The notes beneath the pieces were generated by a model. That model did no database searches, had not been told where the DNA came from, and worked only from the letters and a program-made list of their open reading frames with translations. From assembly GCA_054601695.1 (NCBI GenBank), contig BAAHQB010000106.1, positions 1 to 64,000 of the forward strand: a DNA stretch of 64,000 nucleotides, read 5' to 3'. The DNA is from Amorphochlora amoebiformis. Taxonomy: Eukaryota > Cercozoa > Chlorarachniophyceae. Both the position numbers and the translations under genes were made by a program. Below, one piece after another: positions 1 through 19,865 of this stretch; the stretch's first letter is position 1, and every line of letters begins with the position of its first letter.

Positions 1-27
1 AAAAAAAAATGGATTTGTGTGAATGCG

Positions 28-75
<48 letters not shown>

Positions 76-256
76 TAATATGTAGATATTTTTGGGAAGA
101 TATACATGTATTTACTATGTGCATATATTGGTTTTAGTGGTGTCATGAAATCCCATGTTGTAGTTAGTTCTTCAGGGCATGTATTTAGGTGTATTCTCCT
201 TATCCTAACCCATAATTTACACATACGTGTATTATATAGATCAATATGTGGATGTA

Positions 257-304
<48 letters not shown>

Positions 305-309
305 TAGGG
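1..309. other. Mixed (TA)n and unique flank, no gene seen
   Basis: Two (TA)n runs (about 22-72 and 260-300) surround about 170 bases of ordinary sequence. The open frame there ends in TA- and TTAGGG-derived codons and has no recognisable domain. I see no coding signal. Confidence 0.6.
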
Positions 310-965
310 TTTGCTATTAGGATTAGGGTTAGCGTTAGGATTAGGGTTAAGAGTTAGGGTCAGAGTTACTGGTTAGGATTAGGGTTTGGGTTAGCGTTAT
401 GGTTAGGGTTTGGTTAGTTAGGGTCAGGTTAGTTAGGGTCAGGGTTGGTTAGGGTTAGGGTTAGGGTTAGGGTTAGGGTTACGGTTAGGGTTAAGGTTAG
501 GGTTAGGGCTACGGTTAGGGTTAGGGTTACGGTTAGGGTTAAGGTTAGGGTTTGGGTTTCAGTTAGGGTTAGGGTTAAGATTAGGGTTAGGGTTTCAGTT
601 AGGGTTAAGGTTAGGGTTTGGGTTTCAGTTAGGGTTAGGGTTAGGGTTAGGGTTAAGGTTAGGGTTAGGGTTTCAGTTAGGGTTAAGGTTAGGGTTAGGG
701 TTAAGGTTAGTGTTACGGTTAGGGTTAGGGTTACGGTTAGGGTTACGGTTAGGGTTAGCGTTACGGTTAGGGTTAGGGTTAGGGCTAGGGTTAAGGTTAG
801 GGTTAGGGTTTCAGTTAGGGTTAGGGTTGGTTAGGGTTAGGGTTAGGGTTAGGGTTAGTTAGGGTTAGGGTTGGTTAGGGTAACGGTTAGGTTTAGGGTT
901 TCAGTTAGGGTTAGGGTTGGTTATGGTTAGGGTTAGGGTTAGGGTTAGGGTTAGGGTTAGGGTTA
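310..965 (+). repeat. Interstitial telomere-like array, TTAGGG on + strand
   Basis: Degenerate (TTAGGG)n runs for about 650 bases. Frequent variants are TTACGG, TTAAGG and TTGGTTAGGG. A TTTCAG variant recurs at about 557, 592, 623, 671, 809 and 899, so the array was partly amplified as larger units. It stops abruptly at 966 in unique sequence, where a 16-base motif (CTGGATACAATTCCCT) occurs twice in a row. Both sides continue into other DNA, so it is interstitial rather than a chromosome end. Confidence 0.9.
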
Positions 966-1030
966 TTACCCGAATGTGAATAAGAGCCCATTTCTACTCT
1001 GGATACAATTCCCTCTGGATACAATTCCCT

Positions 1031-2833
<1,803 letters not shown>

Positions 2834-3031
2834 GCATGCTAATTTGTTCTAAATGTCGATAAACTATCAGTCGGCCCTAACTGCCCTTAAGATTATTTCT
2901 GCAAACCATTCAAGGTGTGACATAGATATATATGTATATATATATATATAATATATGTATATATATATAATATATATATATATATATAATATACATATAT
3001 ATATATATATATTTATATACATATAAATATG

Positions 3032-3066
<35 letters not shown>

Positions 3067-3120
3067 AAACACAAACATATATATATATATGTGTGCGTAT
3101 GTACATATAGTGTACCCATA

Positions 3121-3251
3121 TCAGTCTCTCTCTCTCTCTCACTCTCTATCTCGCTTCTCTCCCTCTCTCTCTTCTCTTTCTCCCTTTTTATCTTTCTCTT
3201 TTCTCTCGCTTTATTTCTTTCTCTCTCTTTCTTTCTCTCTCTCTCTCTTTC

Positions 3252-3282
<31 letters not shown>

Positions 3283-3307
3283 TTCTCTCTTCTCTTTCTC
3301 TCTTTTC

Positions 3308-3339
<32 letters not shown>

Positions 3340-3524
3340 TTCCTTATCATCTTTCACTCTCTCCTCTCTCTAAATAACTGCCTATTCATCTATCCTTTCT
3401 ATCTTACCTTGGTTCTCTCTCTCTCTATCTAACGCTATATGTCTCTCTCCTCTCTCTATCCTCTCTCTCCATTCTCTCTCCTCTCTCTCTCCTCTCTCTC
3501 TCCTCACTCTCTCCTCTCTCTCTC

Positions 3525-3560
<36 letters not shown>
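3121..3560. repeat. CT-rich polypyrimidine tract
   Basis: About 440 bases of almost pure C and T on the + strand (TCTCTC, TTTCTC, CCTCTCTC), flanked by (TA)n. The mirror-like homopyrimidine composition could form intramolecular triplex DNA. A matching GA-rich tract of opposite strand sense lies at 4174-4880. It is not coding; open frames are low-complexity Ser/Leu. Confidence 0.9.
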
Positions 3561-3571
<11 letters not shown>

Positions 3572-3582
3572 CTCTCTATATA

Positions 3583-3624
<42 letters not shown>

Positions 3625-3644
3625 TATATATAATATATATATAT

Positions 3645-3675
<31 letters not shown>

Positions 3676-3760
3676 CATATATATGTATATATATATAGAA
3701 TAATTCAACTTAAGGGTACAACTTATTATATAGCTTATAGTATATATGTATATTAATATA

Positions 3761-3849
<89 letters not shown>

Positions 3850-3856
3850 ATATATC

Positions 3857-3914
<58 letters not shown>

Positions 3915-3956
3915 TATATATATATATATACTAGATATATATTATATATATATGTT

Positions 3957-3999
<43 letters not shown>

Positions 4000-4139
4000 A
4001 TATATATATATAAATATATATTTATAAAGTGCAATTAAAATGTCTGCATAAAAATAATATAGTATTACATACAAATATTATATATACAATATATATGAAT
4101 AAATATATAAAATATGTCTGGAAATACATATATATATAT

Positions 4140-4170
<31 letters not shown>

Positions 4171-4173
4171 AGA
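3561..4173. repeat. (TA)n block between CT-rich and GA-rich tracts
   Basis: Alternating TA with two short unique islands at about 3698-3745 and 4022-4125. No splice-compatible exon was found. Confidence 0.85.
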
Positions 4174-4880
4174 TGGAGAGTGCTCAGATGAGGGACAGAG
4201 AAGAGAGGGAGAGAGAGAGGAGAGAGAGGAGAGAAAGAGGAGAGAGGAACGAGAGAGAGAGGAGAGACAAGAGAGAAGGAAGAGAGAGAGATGAGAGAGA
4301 GAGGAGAGGAGAGAGGAGAGGAGAGAGGAGAGAGAGAAGAGAGAGAGTGGAGAGGAGAGAAAGAGGAGAGAGGAGAGAGAGAAGAGAGAGAGTGGAGAGG
4401 AAAGAAAGAGGAGAGAGGAACGAGAGAGAGAGAGGAGAGAGAAGAGAGAAGGACGCGAGAGAGATGAGAGAGAGAGGAGAGGAGAGAGGAGAGAGGAGAG
4501 GGAGAGGAGAGAGAGTGGAGAGGAGAGAAAGAGGAGAAAGGAGAGAAAGAGGAGAGAGGAGAGAAAGAGGAGAGAGGAGAGAAAGAGGAGAGAGGAGAGA
4601 AAGAGGAGAGAGGAACGAGAGAGAGAGGAGAGCGAAGAGAGAAGGAGAAGAGAGAGAGGAGAGGAGAGAGAGGAGAGAGAGGAGAGAGGAGAGAGAAGAG
4701 AGAGAGAGAGAATAGAGAGAGAAGAGAGAGAGTTTCGGGAGAGAAGAGAGAGAGTTTCGGGAGAGAAGAGAGAGAGTTTCGGGAGAGAAGAGAGAGAGTT
4801 TCGGGAGAGAAGAGAGAGAGTTTCGGGAGAGAAGAGAGAGAGTTTCGGGAGAGAAGAGAGAGAGAGAGAAGAGAGAGAGG
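4174..4880. repeat. GA-rich polypurine tract with a 22-bp minisatellite
   Basis: About 700 bases of G and A on the + strand. The last part (about 4728-4850) is a regular tandem array of roughly six copies of a 22-base unit containing GAGTTTCGGGAGAGAAGAGA. Earlier parts show longer imperfect duplications containing GGAACGAGAGAGAG. Frames in either direction are Arg/Glu or Ser/Leu low complexity, so no gene is called. Confidence 0.9.
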
Positions 4881-4976
4881 ATATAATATATGCATATAAA
4901 TATAAATACTATAGTACTACTACCAATAATAACATTAAAAGAAATAATATTACAACAAATGTGTTTTAATTATATT

Positions 4977-5690
<714 letters not shown>

Positions 5691-6360
5691 AAGTCCCTTC
5701 TTGTATCCGATTTCGAAACCCGCTACGTCGCCTTGCAGCATAACCAGGTATCATCCTGCAAGACTTTTCCCAGAACTTTCCTAGTTAGAGGGCTGTTAGA
5801 GGGCTGTTAGAGGGCTACTCCGAGATGCCTAAGAAATCTCTAATTTCTCTTTTTAGCTCTAAGCAATCTTTTAGGCAATATCTGAGAATAATGTCTCCTG
5901 GGAAGTTAGATACCTCAGGGATTTCTAAGAAATCTCTAATAGCCCTCTAACAGCCCTCTAACAGCCCTCAAATAGCCCTTTAACATCACGGGACATTTCT
6001 TAGAGCTTGCTTAAGAGATTGCTGAGAAGGCAATAAATCTCCAATGGAACTCTAAGAAACTCTGAAAAATCTCTAATCGAGCTCATAAAGACCTCTAATC
6101 AATCTCCAATAGCCCTCTATTAATCTGCAATAACCCTCTAAGCTATCTAATAATATCTAAGCCGCCCACTAAGGGATGTCTGAGTAAATTCTAAAACCTC
6201 TAATTAATCTCCATACAGAATCTAATAATCTCTAGTAAACCTCTAAGCACTCTCTCAGGAATGGCTAATAATCTCTAAGAGAGATTGCTTAGAGGTTACT
6301 AGAGATTGTTTGAATCTTACTGAGCGCAAGGTGAATAGGTTATGAGCTGTTGACTTTTTT
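5691..6360. repeat. Degenerate CTCTAA / CCCTCTAA-rich stretch
   Basis: The words CTCTAAT, CCTCTAA and GGGCTGTTAGAG recur at irregular spacing, for example three copies of TTAGAGGGCTGT at about 5785-5815 and the reverse sense GCCCTCTAACA at about 5940-5970. The two senses make inverted repeats. No open frame of note. It may be part of a 5' intron of the gene whose first recognised exon starts at 6388, or a decayed repeat. Confidence 0.6.
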
Positions 6361-6387
6361 TTTTTGTTGCCCGACCGTTACTTTTAG

Positions 6388-11805
<5,418 letters not shown>

Positions 11806-11882
11806 GTTATTACTATATATATATATAAATATAGATATAGTATATATATTATATATATGTATGTATATGTATATATAATGTC

Positions 11883-11951
<69 letters not shown>

Positions 11952-12143
11952 CTTATATGTACTTGTATATATATATATATATATACATATATATCCATGT
12001 ATATATATATACATACTTATATGTACTTGTATACATATATATATATATATATATACATCCATGTATATATATACATACTTATATGTACTTGTATACATAA
12101 TATAAATATATATATATATATATATCATACATATTGTCGTTGC

Positions 12144-12429
12144 ACCCTCATCTGCAGCAGAAATGTGCTTTCTTCTGTACAGTTGGTTTTGCGTGACATT
12201 TGTGTCCTGTACGACTTCGGTCGTGAATTACCTTCGACAAAAACCACTCCAACAGTAAGTCTAACAAGCTCTTTAGCACTAAGAGCAGTCCTTCAATGGA
12301 CTCTTCGAGTATTGTCTCCGTGAAAGCAATCACTTCATTTGTAAGTCTATCAAGCTCTTTAGCAAAGAGGCCAGTTCTTGGTTGGGCTCCTTGAACCCTG
12401 ACTGGAGTGGAATGCGATATGGGTGTCAC
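12144..12429. other. Open region with a duplicated 26-base word, coding strand unclear
   Basis: GTAAGTCTAACAAGCTCTTTAGCA at about 12253 recurs with few changes at about 12340 (GTAAGTCTATCAAGCTCTTT), 87 bases apart. On the + strand a segment after CATCTGCAG is open ([17 protein letters not shown]) and could be a further exon of the upstream gene, but its phase does not fit the exon ending at 11805. On the minus strand a complete 93-residue frame (12429 to 12148) contains amphipathic helix-like sequence ([20 protein letters not shown]) and its diverged duplicate. I cannot decide which strand codes, if either. Confidence 0.3.
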
Positions 12430-12689
12430 GTTTCATGTTGCAACCGAAAATTTGTCGTCACGCATCTTACGATGTGGTTTCTTTACACATGAATGCTTTG
12501 CATGATTCGCTAAGGGTAGCAGAATTTAGTTTTTTGACCGCAGACCCATTTTCACCTGAAATTGGACTTCGGGCCTCCCGAAGGAAGGGAGGGTAGCGCA
12601 GTTGATGGTTTTTAGCAGATCATTGGTATCTTGCTAGCAAAACTGACAAGAGTGAGCCAGGGGTAGCAAGAGGAGGTTTATCATCGTGC

Positions 12690-12753
<64 letters not shown>

Positions 12754-12916
12754 GAGTGTATATATATGTACATATTTTTGTATATATATATATAAATATA
12801 TTGTACATATATTTGTATATATATATATATATGTAAATAGACATATATTTATACACATATGTATACATATAAATGTAAATGTCTATATAAGTATATCTCT
12901 ATAATATTATACATAC

Positions 12917-12951
<35 letters not shown>

Positions 12952-13739
12952 ATATATACATTAAACACTTACAAATATTTGAAAAAAAAAAAATCACACA
13001 TATTCATGCATCCATTCATACTCACACACACTCACACACATGCATACTACACACAATGCAAACACAGGCATGGGTGAACATGACGATTAGCCACGTGGGA
13101 TTCCACCGCGTCCTCATGCACATGTGTGGCTTTGATCCTCATGCAAGCGGAAACCTTCCGGGGCCCGCGAAAGGAGCTACGCATTCCTTGGAGAGACGAA
13201 AGAGATTCCGGAGGTCCCCGAACCCAACTATACCTGCCCGAGCGCGTGAGCGTGATTAATTTGCAAGTGGAGATCATACAATAATATACTTATTTGCAAG
13301 CCTGAAATCATGAAAGTGAATTATTATAAATACGACTTGTATATCTAGTATAGCTAGTGCATGTACTGATGATGGAGGCAATACTACTAGTACTAATAGA
13401 GTCTGGCTAGTCTGATGCAATCGATCATCGGATCATCATTCAATGGCCGTGACAGTACTACACTTTAGACTGGGGTATTTTCGTGATATACTGGTACAAT
13501 ATTCTACGCATTATGGAGCGTCATGACTCACACAACTCTCTGTATATTTATGCATGTATGTATACATATAGCGAAACTTCACATGTTCAAGAATTGGTCA
13601 TAGAATCACCTCCAAATTTGAATCTTGGCAACACTCACGTACACTTGAATCTCTTTCATCTATCAACTCTGTTTATGAATTACCATTCGAATTTACCTCA
13701 TCTGCTTGCTATTGTACCCTGATGGCACAAGCCGGAATG
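12430..13739. other. Intergenic, mostly unique, no supported gene
   Basis: Unique sequence at 12430-12690, (TA)n at 12690-12960, GC-richer sequence at 13080-13260 and a small CTAG-rich patch at 13345-13415. Short open frames occur on both strands at 13047-13277 and on + at 13483-13722, but none shows a domain, splice continuity or a compositional shift that would support it. Confidence 0.5.
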
Positions 13740-13934
13740 CTAACCCTCTTTTCGCAAAATCTCAACAACCGCCCTCACAATAGCTCTTACTCTACTTCCC
13801 CCGCAAAAATTCATGTATCGAAAATCCCACACATAAAATTCTAAAGGAATTTCAATATCAATACGCTGAATAATAGCCTCAGAAGTCAGTGGAGAGGGTG
13901 GCTTCAGCAGGTTGGACAGTCGCCGAGGCACCAT
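13740..13934 (-). CDS. Small ORF, 64 residues, unrecognised
   Basis: A complete frame begins ATG GTG CCT CGG CGA at 13934 and ends TAG at 13740. It is rich in IIQRIDIEIPLEFYVWDF-type sequence followed by RVRAIVRAVVEILRKEG, so one beta-like and one helical segment. It is neither low complexity nor repeat-derived and lies divergently from the exons starting at 14192. It could be a real small protein, the last exon of a minus-strand gene, or chance. No family recognised. Confidence 0.25.
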   Translation of the reverse strand: MVPRRLSNLLKPPSPLTSEAIIQRIDIEIPLEFYVWDFRYMNFCGGSRVRAIVRAVVEILRKEG

Positions 13935-14191
13935 TTTAAGGATATCGAAGCATTGATATACGGATAATGAACATTCGCAACTTTATATCGTAGAGTTGAT
14001 ATCAGGATATTGTCTGGAGAGATACCTATTAGCTTTTTCCATTGACCGGAGACACGTGTCACAACTTTTGAATTTTGTCGGGAGTCTCCGGCGTTCTCAG
14101 CCTTACCGCGCCTGAACGAAGAAGGATGAGTGAGCTGATTGGAATGGACAAATCTAAACTTTCGAGAAAAAGAACGGAAATATCTTTTCAG

Positions 14192-14485
14192 GACGTAAGG
14201 ATGACGGGAATGACAGTATTGACGGCAGTCCTAATCATCGGTTGGATCGTGCCGATGGGGATGCTCACGCACACATTCCAACCGCTAACAACCATGCAAA
14301 CAGGCGGGATGCGAATGCGGGAAAGGGAGCCCCATTCTTGGTCACCTTCTCCAAGGGTCAGACCGTCGACGTCGGAGTGATTCCTGAGCAGAAGTATAAC
14401 GTTAAGACATTATTGACAAGCTCGGAAGACGTGGATGTACAACTCTTTGTCTTGGATTCTATGGGTGATCGTATGTATGTATGTA

Positions 14486-14516
<31 letters not shown>

Positions 14517-14596
14517 ATGTATGTATGTATATACCTATATATATATATATATGTGTGTGTGTGTAAATATACATATATATGTGTATTTGTGTATTG

Positions 14597-14663
<67 letters not shown>

Positions 14664-14679
14664 ATACGTGTATATATAT

Positions 14680-14721
<42 letters not shown>

Positions 14722-15152
14722 ATATATATATGTGTGTGCATAGATATGTTTATAGTAACCCTTCTGACATTAACTCTAATCATAATTCTAACCCTAACCT
14801 AACCCTCTAACCTTAACCCTAACCTTAATCCTGACCCTGAACCCTAATGCTAATCCAATCTATACCCGCTCGATACGAAATCCTAGCCCTAACCCTAATC
14901 CTAACCCTAACGCTACCCCTAATCCTAACCTAATAATAACCCTAACCCTTAACCCAAGTAATTGGGGTTAAATGCTAATCCTAACCTGAATTCTGATCCT
15001 AATCTGGTAGCCTAATCCTAAACCTAATTTTAAGGGTTATTCTTAGAGGCTCCAGCTTTCATTTCGTGGTGTATGTTCCGTCGCAGACAGCTCAGAATCC
15101 GGCCAATGTACATATATGATTGAATATATCTATATGTGTGAATGTTTATAAT

Positions 15153-15224
<72 letters not shown>

Positions 15225-15318
15225 CACATATAAAACACATATACACACATATACACACACATATATATATATATTTATGCATATATTTGTTATAAGAGTA
15301 TATATATGTATATAGATG

Positions 15319-15381
<63 letters not shown>

Positions 15382-15799
15382 GTGTACATGCGAATACATA
15401 TTTGTGCATGTGCTGATACCCATATTCCATATAGCATGTAGTATATATGCATTCATATATGAATATGTATACACATACACACACACACATATACATATAT
15501 ATGTGTATACATATGTGTGTACACATATAACATATAAATAAATATATTAATATATATATATATATACATATGTAATATAAATATACATATATATATATAT
15601 ATAAATAATACATATACACACACACATATATATATACACACATACAATACAAATAAACAAATACATATATATACGCACACATACACACATATACACATAT
15701 ACCATACACACATATATATACATATATATATATACATATATATACACACATATATGCACACATATATACATACATATAATCAACATATAAACACTATAT

Positions 15800-15866
<67 letters not shown>

Positions 15867-15912
15867 ATATATATATAGAAAATATATATCCATATAATTA
15901 TGTATAATATAT

Positions 15913-15956
<44 letters not shown>

Positions 15957-16011
15957 TATTATGTATGTGTGTATGTATATATATATATTATATATATATA
16001 TATATATTTAC

Positions 16012-16059
<48 letters not shown>

Positions 16060-16106
16060 ATATACATGTATGTATGATACAAACATATACAAATATATAT
16101 GTATAT

Positions 16107-16158
<52 letters not shown>

Positions 16159-16253
16159 ATATAATATATATATATATATGTATATATACATACATACATA
16201 TATATATACATATATGTATATGTACACACATATATATATATATGTATAATATG

Positions 16254-16288
<35 letters not shown>

Positions 16289-16314
16289 ATCTCCTCCAGT
16301 TTCTATCAACACTC

Positions 16315-16366
<52 letters not shown>

Positions 16367-16401
16367 AATATACATGTATATATACATATATATACATATA
16401 A

Positions 16402-16432
<31 letters not shown>

Positions 16433-16452
16433 AGAGTCATCAGGTTGTATCA

Positions 16453-16483
<31 letters not shown>

Positions 16484-16613
16484 ATATATATATATTATAT
16501 ATTTACATATTTATATACATATTGTACATTTATATAGTAATTACACCTGTTCCCAATCATTTACTACATATATCTGTACAAGTGTGTAAATATTCATACA
16601 TGAAAATGTATAC

Positions 16614-16679
<66 letters not shown>

Positions 16680-16731
16680 GTATATGTATACAAACATATA
16701 TATTCATATATATATATATATATACATATAC

Positions 16732-16767
<36 letters not shown>

Positions 16768-16885
16768 CATACATAAAATGTATATACGTCAGGCCAGAGC
16801 ATAAAGATGGAGAAGATTTCAAGTAATGTGATCCCCATTACTTCGCATACTCACATGGGGGTTATGACTACCACGGATCTCGGAG
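14192..16885 (+). CDS. Partial gene, two phase-matched exons, beta-rich protein of unknown family
   Basis: Exon 14192-14470 follows TATCTTTTCAG and ends at C|GTATGT. It encodes a polar, Asp/His/Asn-rich stretch followed by [20 protein letters not shown] and [20 protein letters not shown], alternating strands that recall small beta-sandwich domains of secreted proteins. Exon 16793-16885 follows ACGTCAG, enters in the matching phase, is open in that frame only, and ends at GGAG|GTATGT. The intron between them is mainly (TA)n plus a degenerate CCCTAA array. Upstream at about 14126 a frame reads [13 protein letters not shown] and may be the start, but the link to 14192 was not resolved, and neither was the 3' end. 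No signal peptide was seen. Confidence 0.4.
14765..15030 (-). repeat. Degenerate CCCTAA array inside an intron
   Basis: Scattered CCCTAACC, CCTAATCC and CTAACCTT words over about 260 bases, far more decayed than the array at 10310. The G-rich strand is the minus strand. Confidence 0.75.
15150..16780. repeat. (TA)n with (TATG/CATA) variants, intronic
   Basis: Alternating TA with frequent ATGTATGT and ACACATAC interruptions fills the intron between exons ending at 14470 and starting at 16793. Short unique islands at about 16285-16320 and 16430-16620 carry no clear exon. Confidence 0.85.
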
Positions 16886-16934
16886 GTATGTATACAATTG
16901 TGAATAATATGTATGTATATATGTTTATATATGT

Positions 16935-16994
<60 letters not shown>

Positions 16995-17358
16995 TATGCG
17001 TGTGTACATATCATACATGTATATATACATAAATATATATATATATATATATATGAGTATACAAATATATGTATATATATATATATATATGAGTATACAA
17101 ATACACACATATATATATATATATATGTATATATATGTATGTATGTATATGATGAATAAGTAAATTAAAAAAACGTATATCCCCAGAAATATATACATAC
17201 ATATACACAAATTATACACACACACATATATATATATATATATGTATGTATATATATATATATAATATGTATATATATATATATATGTATATATGTATAT
17301 ATATATATATGTTATATGTATGTATATACATGTATATATATATATATATACATGTGTG

Positions 17359-17417
<59 letters not shown>

Positions 17418-17490
17418 ATGTATTTAATGTGTGTACATGATTGTGTTGTGTGCGCATTAATGTTTATAATACATATATATATGCTTTATA
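16886..17490. repeat. (TA)n / (TATG)n block
   Basis: Alternating TA with a (GT)n run at about 17396-17418. Nothing coding recognised. It may be the next intron of the upstream gene. Confidence 0.85.
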
Positions 17491-17559
17491 TATAATAATA
17501 TATACACCCATAGATTAAAATTGTATAGATTTATGTATCATGATCAGAATTTTATTGGT

Positions 17560-18090
17560 ATATATCCAGTATTATTCTAAAGTCGGATACTGACTTAAAT
17601 TTGGTATCTCAGAGTCGAATATTCAAACTTCCGAAAGGTCATTATAGTTTAAGCATATACATGGTCATACGCTCGTTGAACTACCGCGTATGTACGACCC
17701 TACATGTGCACACTGTATAAATAGGACGTGATTAGGTAGCAGCAGCGGCAATGAACTGGATTTGTCTAGTAGATTCACATCATCGAGTAGCTTCAGTAGC
17801 TAGGCCAGGCTAGTAAATCCAGCTAGGCTAGGCTAGTTCCAACCAGGTCGGTCACACTCTCATTACAATTTGACGAGATTCTAGAGATTATAACTTAAAG
17901 TATTAGGCTAAAGCTTAAAATAGGGCTGGCAATGCATGATTAGATTTATCCAGCTACTATATCTATATCTATTATCTAGTAAATACAAGTACTGTATTAT
18001 TTACTAGATTTAGTTCTAGTAGTATGATACGTCAAATAGTACTAAATTTATCCAGACAGTACTATAACCATGCTCTTGCCAGAATAATTA
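17560..18090. repeat. CTAG-rich island 1
   Basis: Ordinary base composition, but the tetranucleotide CTAG is strongly over-represented, for example AGCTAGGCTAGGCTAGTTCC near 17825. By eye there are about a dozen in 500 bases against about two expected by chance. No long open frame. Related islands occur at 18720, 26540, 39360 and 51270. Confidence 0.7.
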
Positions 18091-18133
18091 TAATCTACCG
18101 TGAAGATGTATATATATATATATATATATCATG

Positions 18134-18168
<35 letters not shown>

Positions 18169-18311
18169 CATATCATGATATATCATACGGTATATATTTA
18201 GAACGGAAATAATATATGTAGGGCTCGGTGAACAATGTCTAGAATGTGATGAATGATGAATGACTTGGGAGTGAAAAATATCATGAAAATTTCGAATGTT
18301 GAAAAATGCTC

Positions 18312-18355
<44 letters not shown>

Positions 18356-18464
18356 TATATACCCAGGACACACATATGTGTATATATCTAGATATATACT
18401 TAAATAATGAGTGATATATAATTATATATATAATATTAATATATACTTTTTTAAAAAAAAAAAA

Positions 18465-18495
<31 letters not shown>

Positions 18496-18719
18496 TGTAT
18501 ATATATCTAGTATATACATATATATATATGTGTATGATGATATATATATATATATATATATATACGTATATATACATATATATATACGTATATACTAGAT
18601 ATTATCGGATATATATATTATCGGATATATACATATACATATATATATATATATATAATCTATCCTAGTAATCCACGCACACACACATATGTGTGTATAT
18701 GTGTGTATATGCCGCATAA

Positions 18720-19370
18720 TATGCGTGTATAGAATTATAAAATATGAACATTCAACAACCGTGCATTTCTAGATTTTTACACATATTCAGTAGTACGTAC
18801 GTACCACAGGTAATTAATCATGCGTATCAGTCTCAACGCTCTATAGACGCTGTGATACAACCTAGCAACAGACCGCAGCTACATTATCTGGGGCTAGTAG
18901 AGTCTAGAGAGTATTGAAATTATTGTATAGACAATTGCTCTATACTAGTATAGCCTATAGTCTAGATTTCCAATCATGTCTAGAGATGGTACCGTCGTCT
19001 AGGTTGTCAGTATGCAGAGTGTCTATCTAGTATATCTACCGTCGTCACGGAGGGTCAGCAACAAGAAGTGTGGTCTGTCTTAAGACAACTCAATGATGGA
19101 GATCTACATTCGAATTGCAAGAGAAAAACCTGGTTGACTGTTCACGCGCCTGCCACGTCTTTCTGGACTAGGCGCAGAGCAACTGTAGCACTTTCAGTTC
19201 AAAATATAAAACACCTCCTGAGGTAACCATCAATCCCCCTTTAATTCTTCCTTGCTGTCATGAGCGTTAATGTACAGAAATGAGATGATGAGGTCCGCAA
19301 TACATTGGGGTGGCCCAGGGACAGCACTAGTAGCCACCTGAGTTTGGTACGGGGGTTTAGGGTTAAAATT
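18720..19370. repeat. CTAG-rich island 2, downstream of the ankyrin gene
   Basis: About ten CTAG words in 650 bases. It contains CAGACCGCAGCTA at about 18870, which is also found at about 51281 in the last island, so the islands share sequence beyond the tetranucleotide. With the (TA)n at 19380-19852 it forms the 3' flank of the minus-strand ankyrin gene. No open frame of note. Confidence 0.7.
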
Positions 19371-19379
19371 CTATATTGC

Positions 19380-19385
19380 ATGAAA

Positions 19386-19444
<59 letters not shown>

Positions 19445-19555
19445 AATAATATATATATATATATATTATATGTGGTATATGTATATATTATAATTATATA
19501 TATATATATATATACATATTGTATGTGTATGTGGTGTAATATTATATATATATAT

Positions 19556-19589
<34 letters not shown>

Positions 19590-19611
19590 GTATGTGTATG
19601 TGTAGTACAAT

Positions 19612-19656
<45 letters not shown>

Positions 19657-19657
19657 G

Positions 19658-19723
<66 letters not shown>

Positions 19724-19787
19724 TATATATGTATGTATATACATACACATATACATATATAATACATGTGTACATACGTATATATCC

Positions 19788-19842
<55 letters not shown>

Positions 19843-19852
19843 CAAACAATAT
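19380..19852. repeat. (TA)n microsatellite block
   Basis: Alternating TA with a (CA)n run at about 19612-19626. It abuts the 3' end of the minus-strand ankyrin gene. Confidence 0.9.
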
Positions 19853-19865
19853 ACGTACAGTTCGT

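Noticed and set aside
445-834. 129-residue Arg/Val-rich frame
   Set aside because: It is simply TTAGGG repeat translated; the repeat explains it fully. The same holds for the Asn-Pro, Leu-Thr and Lys-Pro frames at 61367-61694 and 48430-48738.
4029-4895. Arg/Glu-rich (+) and Ser/Leu-rich (-) frames over the GA tract
   Set aside because: Low-complexity consequence of polypurine DNA; both strands are open at once.
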